Assembly: GCF_003675325.1 (NCBI RefSeq)
Contig: NZ_CP033073.1
Span: 7,130,001-7,194,000 of the forward strand
Reading direction: 5' to 3'
From: Streptomyces dangxiongensis
GTDB taxonomy: Bacteria; Actinomycetota; Actinomycetes; Streptomycetales; Streptomycetaceae
DNA: 64,000 nucleotides
The translations under genes and the position numbers were made by a program. Below are positions 27,113-36,564 of this stretch, in pieces. Under the pieces are notes generated by a model. The model did not search any database and was not told the DNA's origin. It saw nothing but the letters and a program-made list of their open reading frames with translations. Position 1 is the stretch's first letter, and each line of letters starts with the position of its first letter.

Positions 27113-29428
27113 TCAGGCGCGTACGATGCGCCAGCGGTTGTCGGCCGTGCCGTTGTCCGAGTCCTGGACCGCGAAGGCGCCGATGGCGGTGGAGCCGTTC
27201 TCCATGCCGAGCAACTTGCCGCTGTTCACGTTGCGGATCTTGTACGTGCCGTCGTTCTGGTCGAGCAGGAGCCAGCGATGGTCGGCGGTGCCGTTGTCGG
27301 ACCACTGGAGGACGGCGGCGCCGTCGGCCGTGGCCATGTTCGACACACCGAGGACCTTGCCGCTGTTGGCATTGCGGAACCGGAAGGCGTCCCCGTCCGG
27401 GACCATTTCCCAGCCGTGGTCGGCGGTCCCGTTGTCGTCCCACTGGAGGGCCCGGGCGCCGTCCGTGGTCGACATCCTGTCGACGCCCAGCAGGAGGCCG
27501 CTGGCCACGTTGACCAGGTGGACCGTGGTCAGACCGCTGGTGTTCCAGTAGACGGTGTAGTTGTGGCCCTGAGCGTCGTAGAAGGGGCCGAGGCCGACGG
27601 CGGAGCCGTTCGCGGTGGCGGTGAAGGCGAGCGTCGTGGAGCTGGTCCGCCTGACCGATGCCACGTCCAGCGCGGGGAGGGCGCTCAGGGCGGCGTCGCC
27701 GAAGTCGCCGGACAGGACGACCGGGCCGTAGGTGACCGCGCCGACGCCGGGGTTGTCGTTCGCCGTCCGTACGGCGGTCCGCATGGGCAACCGCACGGTG
27801 ACCGTGTCGCCGGAGGCCCAGGTGCGGTTCAGCGTCGCGTAACTGCCAGGGCTGGCGGCGATGTCCTGCACGGTGCCGTTGACGCTGATGGTGGCCCCGG
27901 CCGCCCATCCGGGGATGCGGACGCGCATCGCCCAGGTGCCGCCGGCCTCGCCCGTGACGCGCAGGCTCGTGGTGTCGCCGACCGGGTACGTGGTGGTCTG
28001 GGTGACGGTGATACCGCGCTCGGTCCAGGAAAGTACCGACGGCACGAACATGTTGACGGTCAGGGTGGTGCCGGAGTGGAAGTAGAGGGAGTCCATCAGC
28101 CGGGTGTGCGCTTCCACGCCGGTGCCCTGGCAGCACCAGAAGGTGGTGTAGTCGGTGCTCCAGGTGCCGCCGCCCCACGCCGGGCCCACTCCGCGCCGGG
28201 CCCCCGGTCGGAGCGGGGTGAAGTAGGTGATGTGCCCGTGGGGATCGGCCGGGTTCTGGTTGCCGATGATGTGGTTGAGCCAGGCCTGTTCATAGAAGTC
28301 GAACAGTTCGGCCCGATCCGGCGTCACGGTGAACAGCTCCCGGGTGAGGGTGAGCATGTTGACGGTGTTGCAGCTCTCGCAGGTGTCGTTGGTGAGGTAG
28401 GAGGCGATGGCGTTCGGGGCGTGGAAGTGCTCGGCCTGGCTGTTGCCGCCGATGGCGTAGGTGTGCGCGCCGACGCAGATGTTCCACGCATTCGTGGCGA
28501 TGTCGCGGTAGCGGGTGTTGCCGGTGGCCTTGTACTCGCGGATCGCGCCGATCCACTTGGGGACCTGGGTGTTGGCGTGCAACCCGGCGAGCGCGTCCCG
28601 GTTCGCCGCCAACGGGTCGAACACCGCGGCATGGTCGAACCGTTGTGCGACGGCGAGCCACCGCTCGTCGCCGGTCTGTTGGTGGAGGTCGGCCAGGACG
28701 GCGTTCATGCCGCCGAACTCGGTGGCCAGCATGGCCTGCGTCTGCGCCGTGGTCAGCCGGCCGGTGCGCGTGTCGACCCACCCCGCCAGGGCCAGCAGTA
28801 CGTCGCGGGCCTGGGTGCTGCCGATGCGCCGCCACACCTCCAGCAGGCCGGCCATCGTCTTGTGGACGGTGTAGTACGGCACGTTGCCGTTCTTCAGTGT
28901 GCCGGCCTCGAGTGCGGTGAAGTCGGACTCGGGATAGCCGGAGAGGTATCCCGGGGTGAAGCCCGCTGCGCTGTTGTTGGCCTGGCACCTGGCCAGCTCC
29001 GCGACCATGTGCAACGCCTTGTCGCGGACCGTCGTATCGCCCGTCACGGCGTACGACTGCGCCCAGGCGGTGAGGAAATGGCCCTGCACATGGCTGCGGA
29101 AGGGGAAGTCGGGGGCCTCCCAGCCACCGGTGGCGGCTGCGCCGCCCGTGGACAGGCGGTGGTTGGCGCGGAAGTTGTACAGCAGCCGGTCGACGTCGAC
29201 GAAGCGGAGGTAGGCCGTGGTGCGGTTCTGGTTGTCGAGCCACCGGCTCGCGGTCAGCCGGACCCGGCCGAGGTCGAAGGGCAGCGCCCCGGTCCCGATG
29301 TCGGTGCGGACCGGCGGCAACGCCGCCGCCCGGGCGGCGGCGTTGCCGGAGAGGGGGCCGACGGCGGAGGCGGCGACGGTGGCCCCGGCGATCTGGAGAA
29401 GCCGTCGTCTGTTGACGTGGGAGGACAT
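27113..29428 (-). CDS. GH127-type beta-L-arabinofuranosidase with ricin-type lectin domain, Tat-exported
   Basis: 771 residues. Twin-arginine signal NRRRLLQIAG then a hydrophobic core (residues 6-35). The catalytic DUF1680/GH127 domain covers about 45-610. It keeps the zinc/thiol site: Glu and Cys in TCESCNT (near 28380) and the two adjacent Cys in FWCCQGTG (near 28133), one of which is the nucleophile in the family. A C-terminal beta-trefoil (about 630-771) has three repeats ending in (D/S)NGTADHRW-like motifs, a ricin/CBM13 sugar-binding module. GGAAGG lies six bases before the ATG. Probably a secreted enzyme removing arabinose from plant glycans. A pectin-lyase remnant lies upstream on the same strand. 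Confidence 0.92.
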   Translation of the reverse strand: MSSHVNRRRLLQIAGATVAASAVGPLSGNAAARAAALPPVRTDIGTGALPFDLGRVRLTASRWLDNQNRTTAYLRFVDVDRLLYNFRANHRLSTGGAAATGGWEAPDFPFRSHVQGHFLTAWAQSYAVTGDTTVRDKALHMVAELARCQANNSAAGFTPGYLSGYPESDFTALEAGTLKNGNVPYYTVHKTMAGLLEVWRRIGSTQARDVLLALAGWVDTRTGRLTTAQTQAMLATEFGGMNAVLADLHQQTGDERWLAVAQRFDHAAVFDPLAANRDALAGLHANTQVPKWIGAIREYKATGNTRYRDIATNAWNICVGAHTYAIGGNSQAEHFHAPNAIASYLTNDTCESCNTVNMLTLTRELFTVTPDRAELFDFYEQAWLNHIIGNQNPADPHGHITYFTPLRPGARRGVGPAWGGGTWSTDYTTFWCCQGTGVEAHTRLMDSLYFHSGTTLTVNMFVPSVLSWTERGITVTQTTTYPVGDTTSLRVTGEAGGTWAMRVRIPGWAAGATISVNGTVQDIAASPGSYATLNRTWASGDTVTVRLPMRTAVRTANDNPGVGAVTYGPVVLSGDFGDAALSALPALDVASVRRTSSTTLAFTATANGSAVGLGPFYDAQGHNYTVYWNTSGLTTVHLVNVASGLLLGVDRMSTTDGARALQWDDNGTADHGWEMVPDGDAFRFRNANSGKVLGVSNMATADGAAVLQWSDNGTADHRWLLLDQNDGTYKIRNVNSGKLLGMENGSTAIGAFAVQDSDNGTADNRWRIVRA

Positions 29429-29699
29429 GGCGCACCTTCCGTTCGGGCGGTACGGACGAGGGGGCCTGTCGGCGCTCCACCGTGAGGCATGGTGGGCTGA
29501 CAACTCTGTGGTTCGTGATTTCGAACGCCGTTCGTGCGAGCGTCGAGACGATAGTTGTGCGCGTAGCGGGCAGTCAACGTTGCCGACACGGCCAATTGCC
29601 GCGCGGATGGGCCCTGTTGCGGTCGCGTGAGGTGCCTGGTCCTGGATCTCGGTGGCGTAGGGAGAGCGCATCCGGCCCGTGCCCGTCGGGCCCGCGACT

Positions 29700-29855
29700 C
29701 CGCCACGGCGCCTGAAAGGGCTCGTCGTAGTCGTACCTGGAACTGCGTGCAGTGCGCGCCGCAGCGGATGTCGCGGCCCAGGTCGATGCGCCACAACCGA
29801 GTGCCGTCCAGGTCGCCGGCGGAGGCGTTGTTCGCCTCGTAGAACCGCGCGGTCG
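29700..29855 (-). pseudogene. Rhamnogalacturonan lyase (PL11) remnant
   Basis: Minus-strand translation shows LDGTRLWRIDLGRDIRCGAH then CTQFQV, continued in a second frame by YDYDEPFQ. PL11 rhamnogalacturonan lyases carry LWRI[DN]LG.NIR.GAHYTQF.VYD.DGDG at this point. Only about 50 residues survive, with at least one frameshift. Together with the GH127 gene this suggests a former pectin-utilisation locus. Confidence 0.55.
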
Positions 29856-29988
29856 CGGCACGCACCGGGCACCGGGAGCGCGTCCTCGCCGGCGTGCGCC
29901 ACGGGAGCGCGAGGCAATCCCGGGCCGTCCCCGTCCGGGGTTCCACGCTGTCCGGCGCCGCTTCGGGTGCCTGGACCAGGGCGTCCGT
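29856..29988. other. Short intergenic stretch
   Basis: Between the PL11 remnant and the STAS gene stop. No further lyase sequence recognised. Confidence 0.3.
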
Positions 29989-30366
29989 TCAGGCGGAGCG
30001 GGAGGGCTGTGACATCTCCGTGTTCTCGCTGATGGCGTAGGGGCGGTGGGCGGCTTCCACGGTGGGGTAGAGGGGGAACAACGAGTCGAGACCGAGAATG
30101 CGCAGGTTGTGCCGGTAATGGTCGTCGAGGGCGGCCAGCCGCAAGGTGCCGTCGTGGTCGTCGAGGAGACGCAACAGCAGGATGAACGTGCTGATGGCTG
30201 AGGAGTCGAGGTACTTGACGGTGGAGGCGTCCAGGATCAGGGTGCGGCAACCCTGCCTGATCAGGTCCCCGCACTGGGCGCCGACCAGGGACGCGTTGTC
30301 GTAGTCGATCTCTTCCGGCAGCAGCGCCACCGTGGTGTCCCCGTGTTGCATCCGCACCGTGATCAT
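29989..30366 (-). CDS. STAS-domain anti-sigma factor antagonist
   Basis: 125 residues. The STAS pattern LILDASTVKYLDSSAISTFI contains the phosphorylatable Ser (DSS) of SpoIIAA/RsbV proteins. In the family the unphosphorylated form binds an anti-sigma kinase and frees its sigma factor. No kinase or sigma gene is adjacent; the sigma, SpoIIE and kinase-like genes at 49-63 kb are possible partners. The long polar C-terminus (YAISENTEMSQPSRSA) is unusual but harmless. Confidence 0.85.
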   Translation of the reverse strand: MITVRMQHGDTTVALLPEEIDYDNASLVGAQCGDLIRQGCRTLILDASTVKYLDSSAISTFILLLRLLDDHDGTLRLAALDDHYRHNLRILGLDSLFPLYPTVEAAHRPYAISENTEMSQPSRSA

Positions 30367-30453
30367 GCTGAACGCGCTCCCGTCTCGAACCCATTCGGTC
30401 CCTTTGTGTCGCGGAAACTCCTACCCCGGACCTGATCCCCCACCCAAGGCGCC

Positions 30454-30485
30454 CGTCCAGGTGGGGTGCCGTCCAGGTGGGGTGC
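30454..30485. repeat. Perfect 16-bp tandem duplication
   Basis: CGTCCAGGTGGGGTGC occurs twice in direct succession, 90 bases upstream of the STAS gene start. It may be simple slippage or a doubled binding site. Confidence 0.6.
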
Positions 30486-30626
30486 GGTGACCTCCTGGGG
30501 CGACTCGTGGTGGTTTGCTCCGGGGCGGCGGAACGCAGGGCGCGGCTCGAGAGGCGACCGCACGGAGGTGACCATGAGCAGATGGAGCCACTCGTTCAGC
30601 GAAGCAGGCCTGGGCGGGTCCGGTGT

Positions 30627-31415
30627 TCAGACCGCGGCGGCGCGTGTGCCGCGTTGTGACATGGTCAGGTACGCCACGAAGCCGATGATCGCGGCCGTCC
30701 ACGCGAGGGTGACCGGTGTCAGGCCGAGGCCCAGGCCGCCGCGGGTGTGGCCGAGTGCCGTCCAGTCGGCGAGGGAGGCGCCGAGGGGGCGGGTGATGAC
30801 GTACGCGGTCCAGAAGGCGGTCACCGCGTTCAGGGCGCCGGAGCGGTGGGCCAGCGCGGGGACGCAGATGGCGGCGGCGAAGAGGACCACCGACCCCAGG
30901 TAGCCGAAGCCGACCGTGGCGGTGAGGTCGCCCGCGGCGGTGCCGAGGGCGAAGGTGGCGAGCACGGCCGCCCAGTAGAACGCTTCGCGACGGCGGGTCC
31001 GGATCGTGTGGACGGACAGCGTCCGCTCGCTCGCGTACCAGAGGACGAGGACCGCTGCCAGTACGGCCGTGAAAGCCGGCGCCGACACCGCGTACGGCAC
31101 GCCGAGACCGACGTGCAGGACGTCGGCGGCCATGGTGCCGAACACGCTGACCATGACGACCGCTGTCCAGTAGGCCCAGGCGGCGTAGCGGCGCAGAGCG
31201 AACTGGACGGCCAGGGAGGCCACCAGGGCGAGGCCGCCGAACGCGACCGCCGGTACCGGTCCGAGCAGACGGGCGAGCAGGTCCGACGCCGTCTCGCCCA
31301 TGCCGGTGGTCAGCACCTTGACGATCCAGAAGCAGACGGTCACCTCCGGCACCTTGTCCGCCGTCCGGCGTACGGGGGCAGGGGCGCGGTCGTCGAGGAC
31401 GTGCTCTGTGGTCAT
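30627..31415 (-). CDS. DUF347-repeat (COG4705) membrane protein
   Basis: 262 residues with about eight hydrophobic segments. The motif KVPEVTVCFWIVKVLTTGMG then ETASDLL is the DUF347 repeat; a second, weaker copy is ATFALGTAAGDLTATVGFGY. The family is an uncharacterised integral membrane protein, sometimes annotated as membrane-anchored. Start ATG 31413-31415. It is divergent from the ABC transporter operon, and no function can be assigned. Confidence 0.85.
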   Translation of the reverse strand: MTTEHVLDDRAPAPVRRTADKVPEVTVCFWIVKVLTTGMGETASDLLARLLGPVPAVAFGGLALVASLAVQFALRRYAAWAYWTAVVMVSVFGTMAADVLHVGLGVPYAVSAPAFTAVLAAVLVLWYASERTLSVHTIRTRRREAFYWAAVLATFALGTAAGDLTATVGFGYLGSVVLFAAAICVPALAHRSGALNAVTAFWTAYVITRPLGASLADWTALGHTRGGLGLGLTPVTLAWTAAIIGFVAYLTMSQRGTRAAAV

Positions 31416-31617
31416 GATCCGCACGATGGCATTCCGCGCCTGAAAGCAACCTGAACAGCGTGCCGCGGTGGCGGCGCCACGTAGTACCGCGGTACGACAC
31501 GACGGCCGCGGATCAGTCCCCCGGTACCACCGGCTCGGGGCGGTTCGGTGCCTAGCGTGGTCAGTGAGGCGTCGGGGGCGACCGATGGACGCCGGTGCCC
31601 GACAGGAAGGGTCGCGA

Positions 31618-32562
31618 ATGATCGACGCGCAGCGGTTGACGAAGAGGTACGGCGAGAAGACGGCCGTCGACGGGCTGGACTTCGCCGTCAGACCGGGCAC
31701 GGTCACCGGATTCCTCGGGCCAAACGGCGCGGGCAAGTCCACGACCATGCGCATGATCGTCGGGCTGGACGCCCCGACGAGCGGGTCCGTGACGGTCAAC
31801 GGCCGCCACTACGCCCGGCACCGGGCGCCCCTTCAGGAGGTCGGGGCTTTGCTGGAGGCGAAGTCGGTCCACCCGGGCCGCTCGGCCCACAACCACCTCC
31901 AGGCGCTCGCGCTGACGCACGGGATCCCCCGACGGCGGGTCGAGGAGGTCATCGAACTCGCCGGGCTCGGCAGCGTGGCGAGGAAGCGGGCCGGCGCCTT
32001 CTCCCTCGGCATGGGCCAGCGGCTCGGCATCGCGGCGGCGCTGCTGGGCGATCCGCAGACGGTGATGCTGGACGAACCGGTCAACGGGCTGGACCCGGAA
32101 GGCGTCCTGTGGATCCGCAACCTGCTGAAGTCGCTCGCCGACGAGGGCCGGACCGTGTTCGTGTCGTCCCATCTGATGAGCGAGATGGCCCTGGTCGCGG
32201 ATCACCTGATCGTCATCGGGCGGGGGCGGCTGCTGGCCGACACCACCGTGGCCGACCTCATCCGCGAGGCGGGCGGCGACACGGTGCACGTGGCCACGCA
32301 GGACCCGGTGCGGCTGCGGGACGTACTGGCCGGTCCGGGCGTCGACATCACCGGCCGTATCGGATCCGACGGACTCCAGGTGAGCGGGCTGAGTGCCCGC
32401 GAGATCGGCCTGAAGGCGGCCGAGCACGGGATCGCGCTGTTCGAACTGAGCGCGCGGACGGTATCGCTGGAGGAGGCGTTCATGGAGCTGACCAGGGATG
32501 CCGTGGAGTATCACGGCACCACCACCGTCGAGAGCCCCGAATCCGCCGGGAGGCCCGCATGA
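31618..32562 (+). CDS. ABC transporter ATP-binding protein
   Basis: 314 residues. Walker A GPNGAGKST (about 35-43), signature FSLGMGQRLGIA (LSGGQ position; divergent but common in drug exporters), Walker B VMLDEPVNGLD, switch His in FVSSHL. The C-terminal 90-residue extension is typical of DrrA/BcrA-type ATPases. GGAAGG lies upstream of ATG 31618. The stop overlaps the permease start. With the next three genes it forms an exporter plus its own two-component system. Confidence 0.95.
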   Translation: MIDAQRLTKRYGEKTAVDGLDFAVRPGTVTGFLGPNGAGKSTTMRMIVGLDAPTSGSVTVNGRHYARHRAPLQEVGALLEAKSVHPGRSAHNHLQALALTHGIPRRRVEEVIELAGLGSVARKRAGAFSLGMGQRLGIAAALLGDPQTVMLDEPVNGLDPEGVLWIRNLLKSLADEGRTVFVSSHLMSEMALVADHLIVIGRGRLLADTTVADLIREAGGDTVHVATQDPVRLRDVLAGPGVDITGRIGSDGLQVSGLSAREIGLKAAEHGIALFELSARTVSLEEAFMELTRDAVEYHGTTTVESPESAGRPA

Positions 32563-33398
32563 GCACGCTGACGACGACCGCCGAGGCGCCCCCGGCGGCG
32601 CCCGCTCGCCCCGCCTACCGGGTGACCGGTCGGCGCGTGCTGGCCTCGGAGTGGGCCAAGCTGTGGTCACTGCGTTCGACCTGGATCACGCTGGGCCTCG
32701 GACTGCTCTTCCTCGTCGCCTTCGGGCTGATCGCATCGAGCCGCTACCGGTCCGGCATCCACTCCGGGCACCTGGACGGGGACTTCGCCCGCTCGACGGC
32801 CGTGAGCCTGTCCCTCTTCGGCACCAATTTCGCCCAGCTCGCCCTGGGCGTGCTCGGCGTGCTGGTCACGGCGGGGGAGTACTCCACCGGCATGATCCGC
32901 TCGACGCTCGCGGCCGTACCGCGCCGGCTGCCCGTGCTCTGGTCCAAGGCGGCCGTCTTCGGGCTGGTGGCGCTGGTGGTCGGCACCCTGGGCGCGTTCG
33001 TCGCCTTCGGGTTCGGCAGCGGCATCGTCTCCGGCACGCCCGCCGCGATGACCCTGTCGCACGCCGGAGCGGTGCGCAGCCTGCTGGGCGCCGGGCTCTA
33101 CCTCGGTCTGGTCGGGGTCATCGGCGTCGCGCTGGGCGCGCTGCTGCGATCGGTGGCCGGCGGTATCTCGGTGCTGGTCGCCACGTTCATGCTGATCCCG
33201 GGCCTGGTCTCCCTGCTGCCCAGTTCCTGGCAGGACGGCATCGGTCCGTATCTGCCGAGCAATGCGGGCGGGTCGCTGTTCGCCCTGACGCACGACAGCA
33301 CCGCCCTGTCCCCCACGGCCGGACTGCTGGTCTTCCTCGGGTGGACGTCGCTCGCGCTGGCGGGGGCGGCGTACCGGCTGGTGCGCAGCGACGTCTGA
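32559..33398 (+). CDS. ABC transporter permease
   Basis: 279 residues with six hydrophobic segments after a cytoplasmic N-terminus (LASEWAKLWSLRSTWITLGL). ABC-2 type: TAGEYSTGMIRSTLAAVPRR is the conserved loop. Overlaps the ATPase gene by four bases (ATGA). Probably exports a peptide or drug-like compound or handles membrane stress; the substrate is unknown. Confidence 0.92.
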   Translation: MSTLTTTAEAPPAAPARPAYRVTGRRVLASEWAKLWSLRSTWITLGLGLLFLVAFGLIASSRYRSGIHSGHLDGDFARSTAVSLSLFGTNFAQLALGVLGVLVTAGEYSTGMIRSTLAAVPRRLPVLWSKAAVFGLVALVVGTLGAFVAFGFGSGIVSGTPAAMTLSHAGAVRSLLGAGLYLGLVGVIGVALGALLRSVAGGISVLVATFMLIPGLVSLLPSSWQDGIGPYLPSNAGGSLFALTHDSTALSPTAGLLVFLGWTSLALAGAAYRLVRSDV

Positions 33399-33417
33399 CC
33401 GCCCGCACCATGGGCAG

Positions 33418-34713
33418 GTGACCACCTTGACCACCACCACCGAAGACGTCAGCGGGATGGGACCGCTGGTCGCCCGGCTGGGCCGGGGCGGCCAGCGGCT
33501 GCGGCACGCGGACCGGGCGCACCCCTGGGTGCTGGACACCGCGGTGGTGGTGCTGGTCCTCCTGATGTTCTGCCTGCCGGACCTGCTGCACGGCGGTGCC
33601 GGGGACGGCGACGGTCCGCGCCGGTTCCGGCTCGCCTTCACCCGGCTTCCACCGTCGGCCACGCTGCTCCTTCAGGCCGGTCTCGTCCTGCCGCTGCTGT
33701 GGCGCCGGCGCAGGCCCATGGTGGCCTTCGGCGTCATCACGGCCGTCTTCGTCCTCCAGTGGTCCCTGGGTGCCGCGCTGCGCGCGGACGTCGCCCTGTT
33801 CATCGCCCTGTACAGCCTGGCCCTGCACGGGCGGCTGCGGCAGTTGCCGTGGGCCTGCGGCGCCATATCGGCCGGGATGGTGCTGGTCGCGGTGCGCGCG
33901 TCGGCGGCGGTGTCCGTCTGGGACGCGCTGTTCTTCCTGCTCAGCACGGCGACCGCGGCCCTGGCGCTCGGCCTGGTGGTACGGATCCGCCGCGCCCAGC
34001 TCGCCGGGCTGCGGGACCGGGCGGCCCGCCTGGAGATCGAACGCGACCAGCGCAGCAGACTCGCGGCCGCCACCGAACGCGCCCGGGTGGCCCGCGAGAT
34101 GCACGACATCGTCGGCCACAACCTGGCGGTCATCATCACTCTGGCCGACGCCGGTGTGTACGCCACGGACACCGCTCCCGAACGCGGCAAGGAGGCCCTG
34201 CGACTCATCGGCGACACCGGCCGGACCGCCCTCGGTGAGCTGCGGCGCGTGCTCGGCGTCCTGCGAGCGGCGTCGGACGACCCCGCCAGGGCGCCGGAAC
34301 TCAGCCCGCAGCCCGGCGTCGCGGATCTCGCGGCACTGTGCGACGGTGTGCGTGGCGCCGGCCTGGACGTCGTCTACCGGACCGCCGGCGAGGTGGACGC
34401 ATCGGACAGCGGGGTGCAGTTGACGGTCTACCGCATCGTCCAGGAAGCCCTCACGAACACCCTCAAGCACGCCGGCCCCGGCACACGGGTGAACCTGTCG
34501 GTCGTCGTCGAGGACACCCGGCTGGTCATCCGGGTCCGGGACGACGGCCCGGCCGGACGCCCCGGACCGCCGAACGAGGAAGGACACGGCCTGGTGGGCA
34601 TGCGAGAACGAGCGGCGCTCTACGGCGGGAACGTCAGCGCCGGACCCGCGGCCGGCGGCGGATGGACGGTGGAGGCCACCCTCGACCTGACACCCCGGGC
34701 AGGCGCTCGGTGA
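33418..34713 (+). CDS. Sensor histidine kinase (HisKA_3 type)
   Basis: 431 residues. GTG 33418 is 20 bases after the permease stop. The N-terminal half has about five membrane segments with little outside sequence, then a coiled coil (RDRAARLEIERDQRSRL), the phosphoacceptor His in REMHDIVGHNLAVI, and the ATPase with VQEALTNTLKHAG and DDGPAGRPG...GHGLVGMRER. The layout is that of intramembrane-sensing kinases linked to ABC exporters. Its partner regulator follows with a GTGA overlap. Confidence 0.95.
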   Translation: MTTLTTTTEDVSGMGPLVARLGRGGQRLRHADRAHPWVLDTAVVVLVLLMFCLPDLLHGGAGDGDGPRRFRLAFTRLPPSATLLLQAGLVLPLLWRRRRPMVAFGVITAVFVLQWSLGAALRADVALFIALYSLALHGRLRQLPWACGAISAGMVLVAVRASAAVSVWDALFFLLSTATAALALGLVVRIRRAQLAGLRDRAARLEIERDQRSRLAAATERARVAREMHDIVGHNLAVIITLADAGVYATDTAPERGKEALRLIGDTGRTALGELRRVLGVLRAASDDPARAPELSPQPGVADLAALCDGVRGAGLDVVYRTAGEVDASDSGVQLTVYRIVQEALTNTLKHAGPGTRVNLSVVVEDTRLVIRVRDDGPAGRPGPPNEEGHGLVGMRERAALYGGNVSAGPAAGGGWTVEATLDLTPRAGAR

Positions 34714-35375
34714 CCACCGTGCTCATCGTGGACGACCAGCCCCTGCAGCGCTACGGCTTCCGGGTGCTGCTCGACTCCGTCCCGGAGACCGAGGTGGTCG
34801 GCGAGGCCGCGCACGGCGCCGAGGCCGTCCGCAAGGCCGCCGAACTGCGCCCCGACGTCGTGCTGATGGATGTGCGGATGCCCGGCATGGACGGCATCGA
34901 GGCCACCCGCCGGATCACCGCCACCGGTGGCCGCTCCCGTGTCCTCGTGCTGACCACCTTCGACCTCGACGAGTACGTCCACGCCGCCCTGCGGGCCGGA
35001 GCCGGCGGTTTCCTCCTGAAGGACGCGCGCCCGGAGGAACTCCTCGCCGGCATCCGCGCCGTCGCGGCCGGGGACGCCGTCATCGCGCCGGCCCTCACCC
35101 GCCGCCTCCTGGACGAGTACGCCCAGCACGTGCCCGCTCACCGCGGCGGGAGCGACGACCCGAGACTGGCCTCCCTCACCGACCGCGAGCGCGAGATCCT
35201 CGTCGCCATCGGCAAGGGCTGGACCAACGGCGAGATCGCCGCCCACTTCGTCGTGTCCGAGTCCACCGTCAAGACACATGTCGGCCGCGTCCTGTCCAAG
35301 ATCGGCGCCCGCGACCGCATCCAGGCCGTGATCTTCGCCTACGACCTGGGACTCGCCCGCCCCGGCACCGGATGA
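34710..35375 (+). CDS. NarL/FixJ-type response regulator
   Basis: 221 residues. The receiver domain has the acidic pair in LIVDDQ and phosphoacceptor Asp in VLMDVRMPGMDG; the C-terminal LuxR helix-turn-helix is LTDREREILVAIGKGWTNGE then STVKTHVGRVLSKI. GTG start overlapping the kinase stop indicates translational coupling. Likely controls the upstream ABC exporter genes. Confidence 0.95.
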   Translation: MTTVLIVDDQPLQRYGFRVLLDSVPETEVVGEAAHGAEAVRKAAELRPDVVLMDVRMPGMDGIEATRRITATGGRSRVLVLTTFDLDEYVHAALRAGAGGFLLKDARPEELLAGIRAVAAGDAVIAPALTRRLLDEYAQHVPAHRGGSDDPRLASLTDREREILVAIGKGWTNGEIAAHFVVSESTVKTHVGRVLSKIGARDRIQAVIFAYDLGLARPGTG

Positions 35376-35490
35376 ACGGAGCGGGGCGCTGCCGGCCGGC
35401 TCCGGGGCGTCGTGGGAGGCCGGGACGGCGGGCATCGGGGCCGTTCTCGCCGGCCTCCATCCGGCCGCGCACCCCGTTCGGCCCCGTCCG

Positions 35491-36564
35491 TCAGACGGGG
35501 TCCGCGCGGGACGAGGGCGGAGGGCGCATCCGCACGACCCGGTTCGCGGCCGTCTTCTGCAACAGGCCGTACGCGAGGACGGGCAGCAGCAGATGGGGCT
35601 TGTCGGGCAGCGTGGTGGTCAGCAGCACCGCGCCGGCGCTGCTGTTGTTCATTCCGCACGCGAGAGTGAGGGAGGAGGAGACGGGGGCGTCGAGGCGCAA
35701 AACGCGCGCCGCGATGCCGCCGGTGGCGAAGGACAGCGCGCACACGACCGTGGCCACCGCCAGAGCAGCGCCGAGCAGGAGCGGCCGTGGACGGGCGACG
35801 AAGGAACCCAGGGCGCCGCTGGCGTTGACGTACGTCAGGACCAGCGAGCCGGCCAGGGCCACCGGGACGACGACGCCCAGCACACTGTTCAGCAGGCGGC
35901 GCGGTAGGACGAGCCGGCACAGCACTCCCGCCGCACAGGGCCCCACCACCCCGGTCAGCGCGAAACCGCCGCTCAGTGTGTGCCCGGCCGTGGTCAGAGT
36001 GCCGGCGTACCCGCCGTCGAGCAGTGGGGCCAGTGCGTCGACGGTGACGGGGATGGAGAGCGGGCTGAGCAGGGTGGACACGAGGACCAGTCCCACCATG
36101 GTCGGCTGGTCGCCCTGGCCCTTGCCGGTCCATACCGTGGCCCCGGCCGCGACCGGCATGGCGACGATCATGATCATGGCGGTCAGCAGTCCGCTGCCGC
36201 CGTCGGCGTCGGGAGAGCGGTGCAACGCGAACGCGACGAGCGGGATGATCAGCAAAGGGGCCGTCACGTGCAGGACGAGCCCCGCCACCAGTGCCCTCGG
36301 GCGGCGCAGCAGCCGGACCAGCGCGTGCGGCGGGACCTGGAGTCCGGCCGAGAACAGCACGAGGCCCAGCAGCGACGGGGCCACGGGCAGGGGGAGCCCG
36401 GCGCCGTCGCCGAGCGGCAGGGCGGGAGCGTGGCGCAGCCACAGGCCCGGGGCCGGCAGGAGCAGGGCGAGGAGATAGGCGAGAGCGACGGCCCGGCCCA
36501 GCCGTCGGCGCAGCCAGATGGTCGCGTGATCGGCGCGGTCGCGGTCGGCGGGCGTGGTGTCCAC
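35491..36564 (-). CDS. BASS-family (bile acid:Na+ symporter-like) transporter
   Basis: 357 residues, about ten membrane segments. The two characteristic crossing regions are visible: LVLFSAGLQVPPHALVRLLR and the C-terminal TLACGMNNSSAGAVLL. GTG start with GGAGG nine bases upstream. BASS proteins carry organic anions such as bile acids, pantoate or 2-keto acids with sodium; the substrate here is not known. Convergent with the response regulator. Confidence 0.88.
   Translation of the reverse strand: MDTTPADRDRADHATIWLRRRLGRAVALAYLLALLLPAPGLWLRHAPALPLGDGAGLPLPVAPSLLGLVLFSAGLQVPPHALVRLLRRPRALVAGLVLHVTAPLLIIPLVAFALHRSPDADGGSGLLTAMIMIVAMPVAAGATVWTGKGQGDQPTMVGLVLVSTLLSPLSIPVTVDALAPLLDGGYAGTLTTAGHTLSGGFALTGVVGPCAAGVLCRLVLPRRLLNSVLGVVVPVALAGSLVLTYVNASGALGSFVARPRPLLLGAALAVATVVCALSFATGGIAARVLRLDAPVSSSLTLACGMNNSSAGAVLLTTTLPDKPHLLLPVLAYGLLQKTAANRVVRMRPPPSSRADPV

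Noticed and set aside
27065..29485. 806-codon plus-strand open frame opposite the GH127 gene
   Set aside because: Val/Gly-rich antisense shadow; the minus-strand gene has a Tat signal, catalytic residues and lectin repeats.
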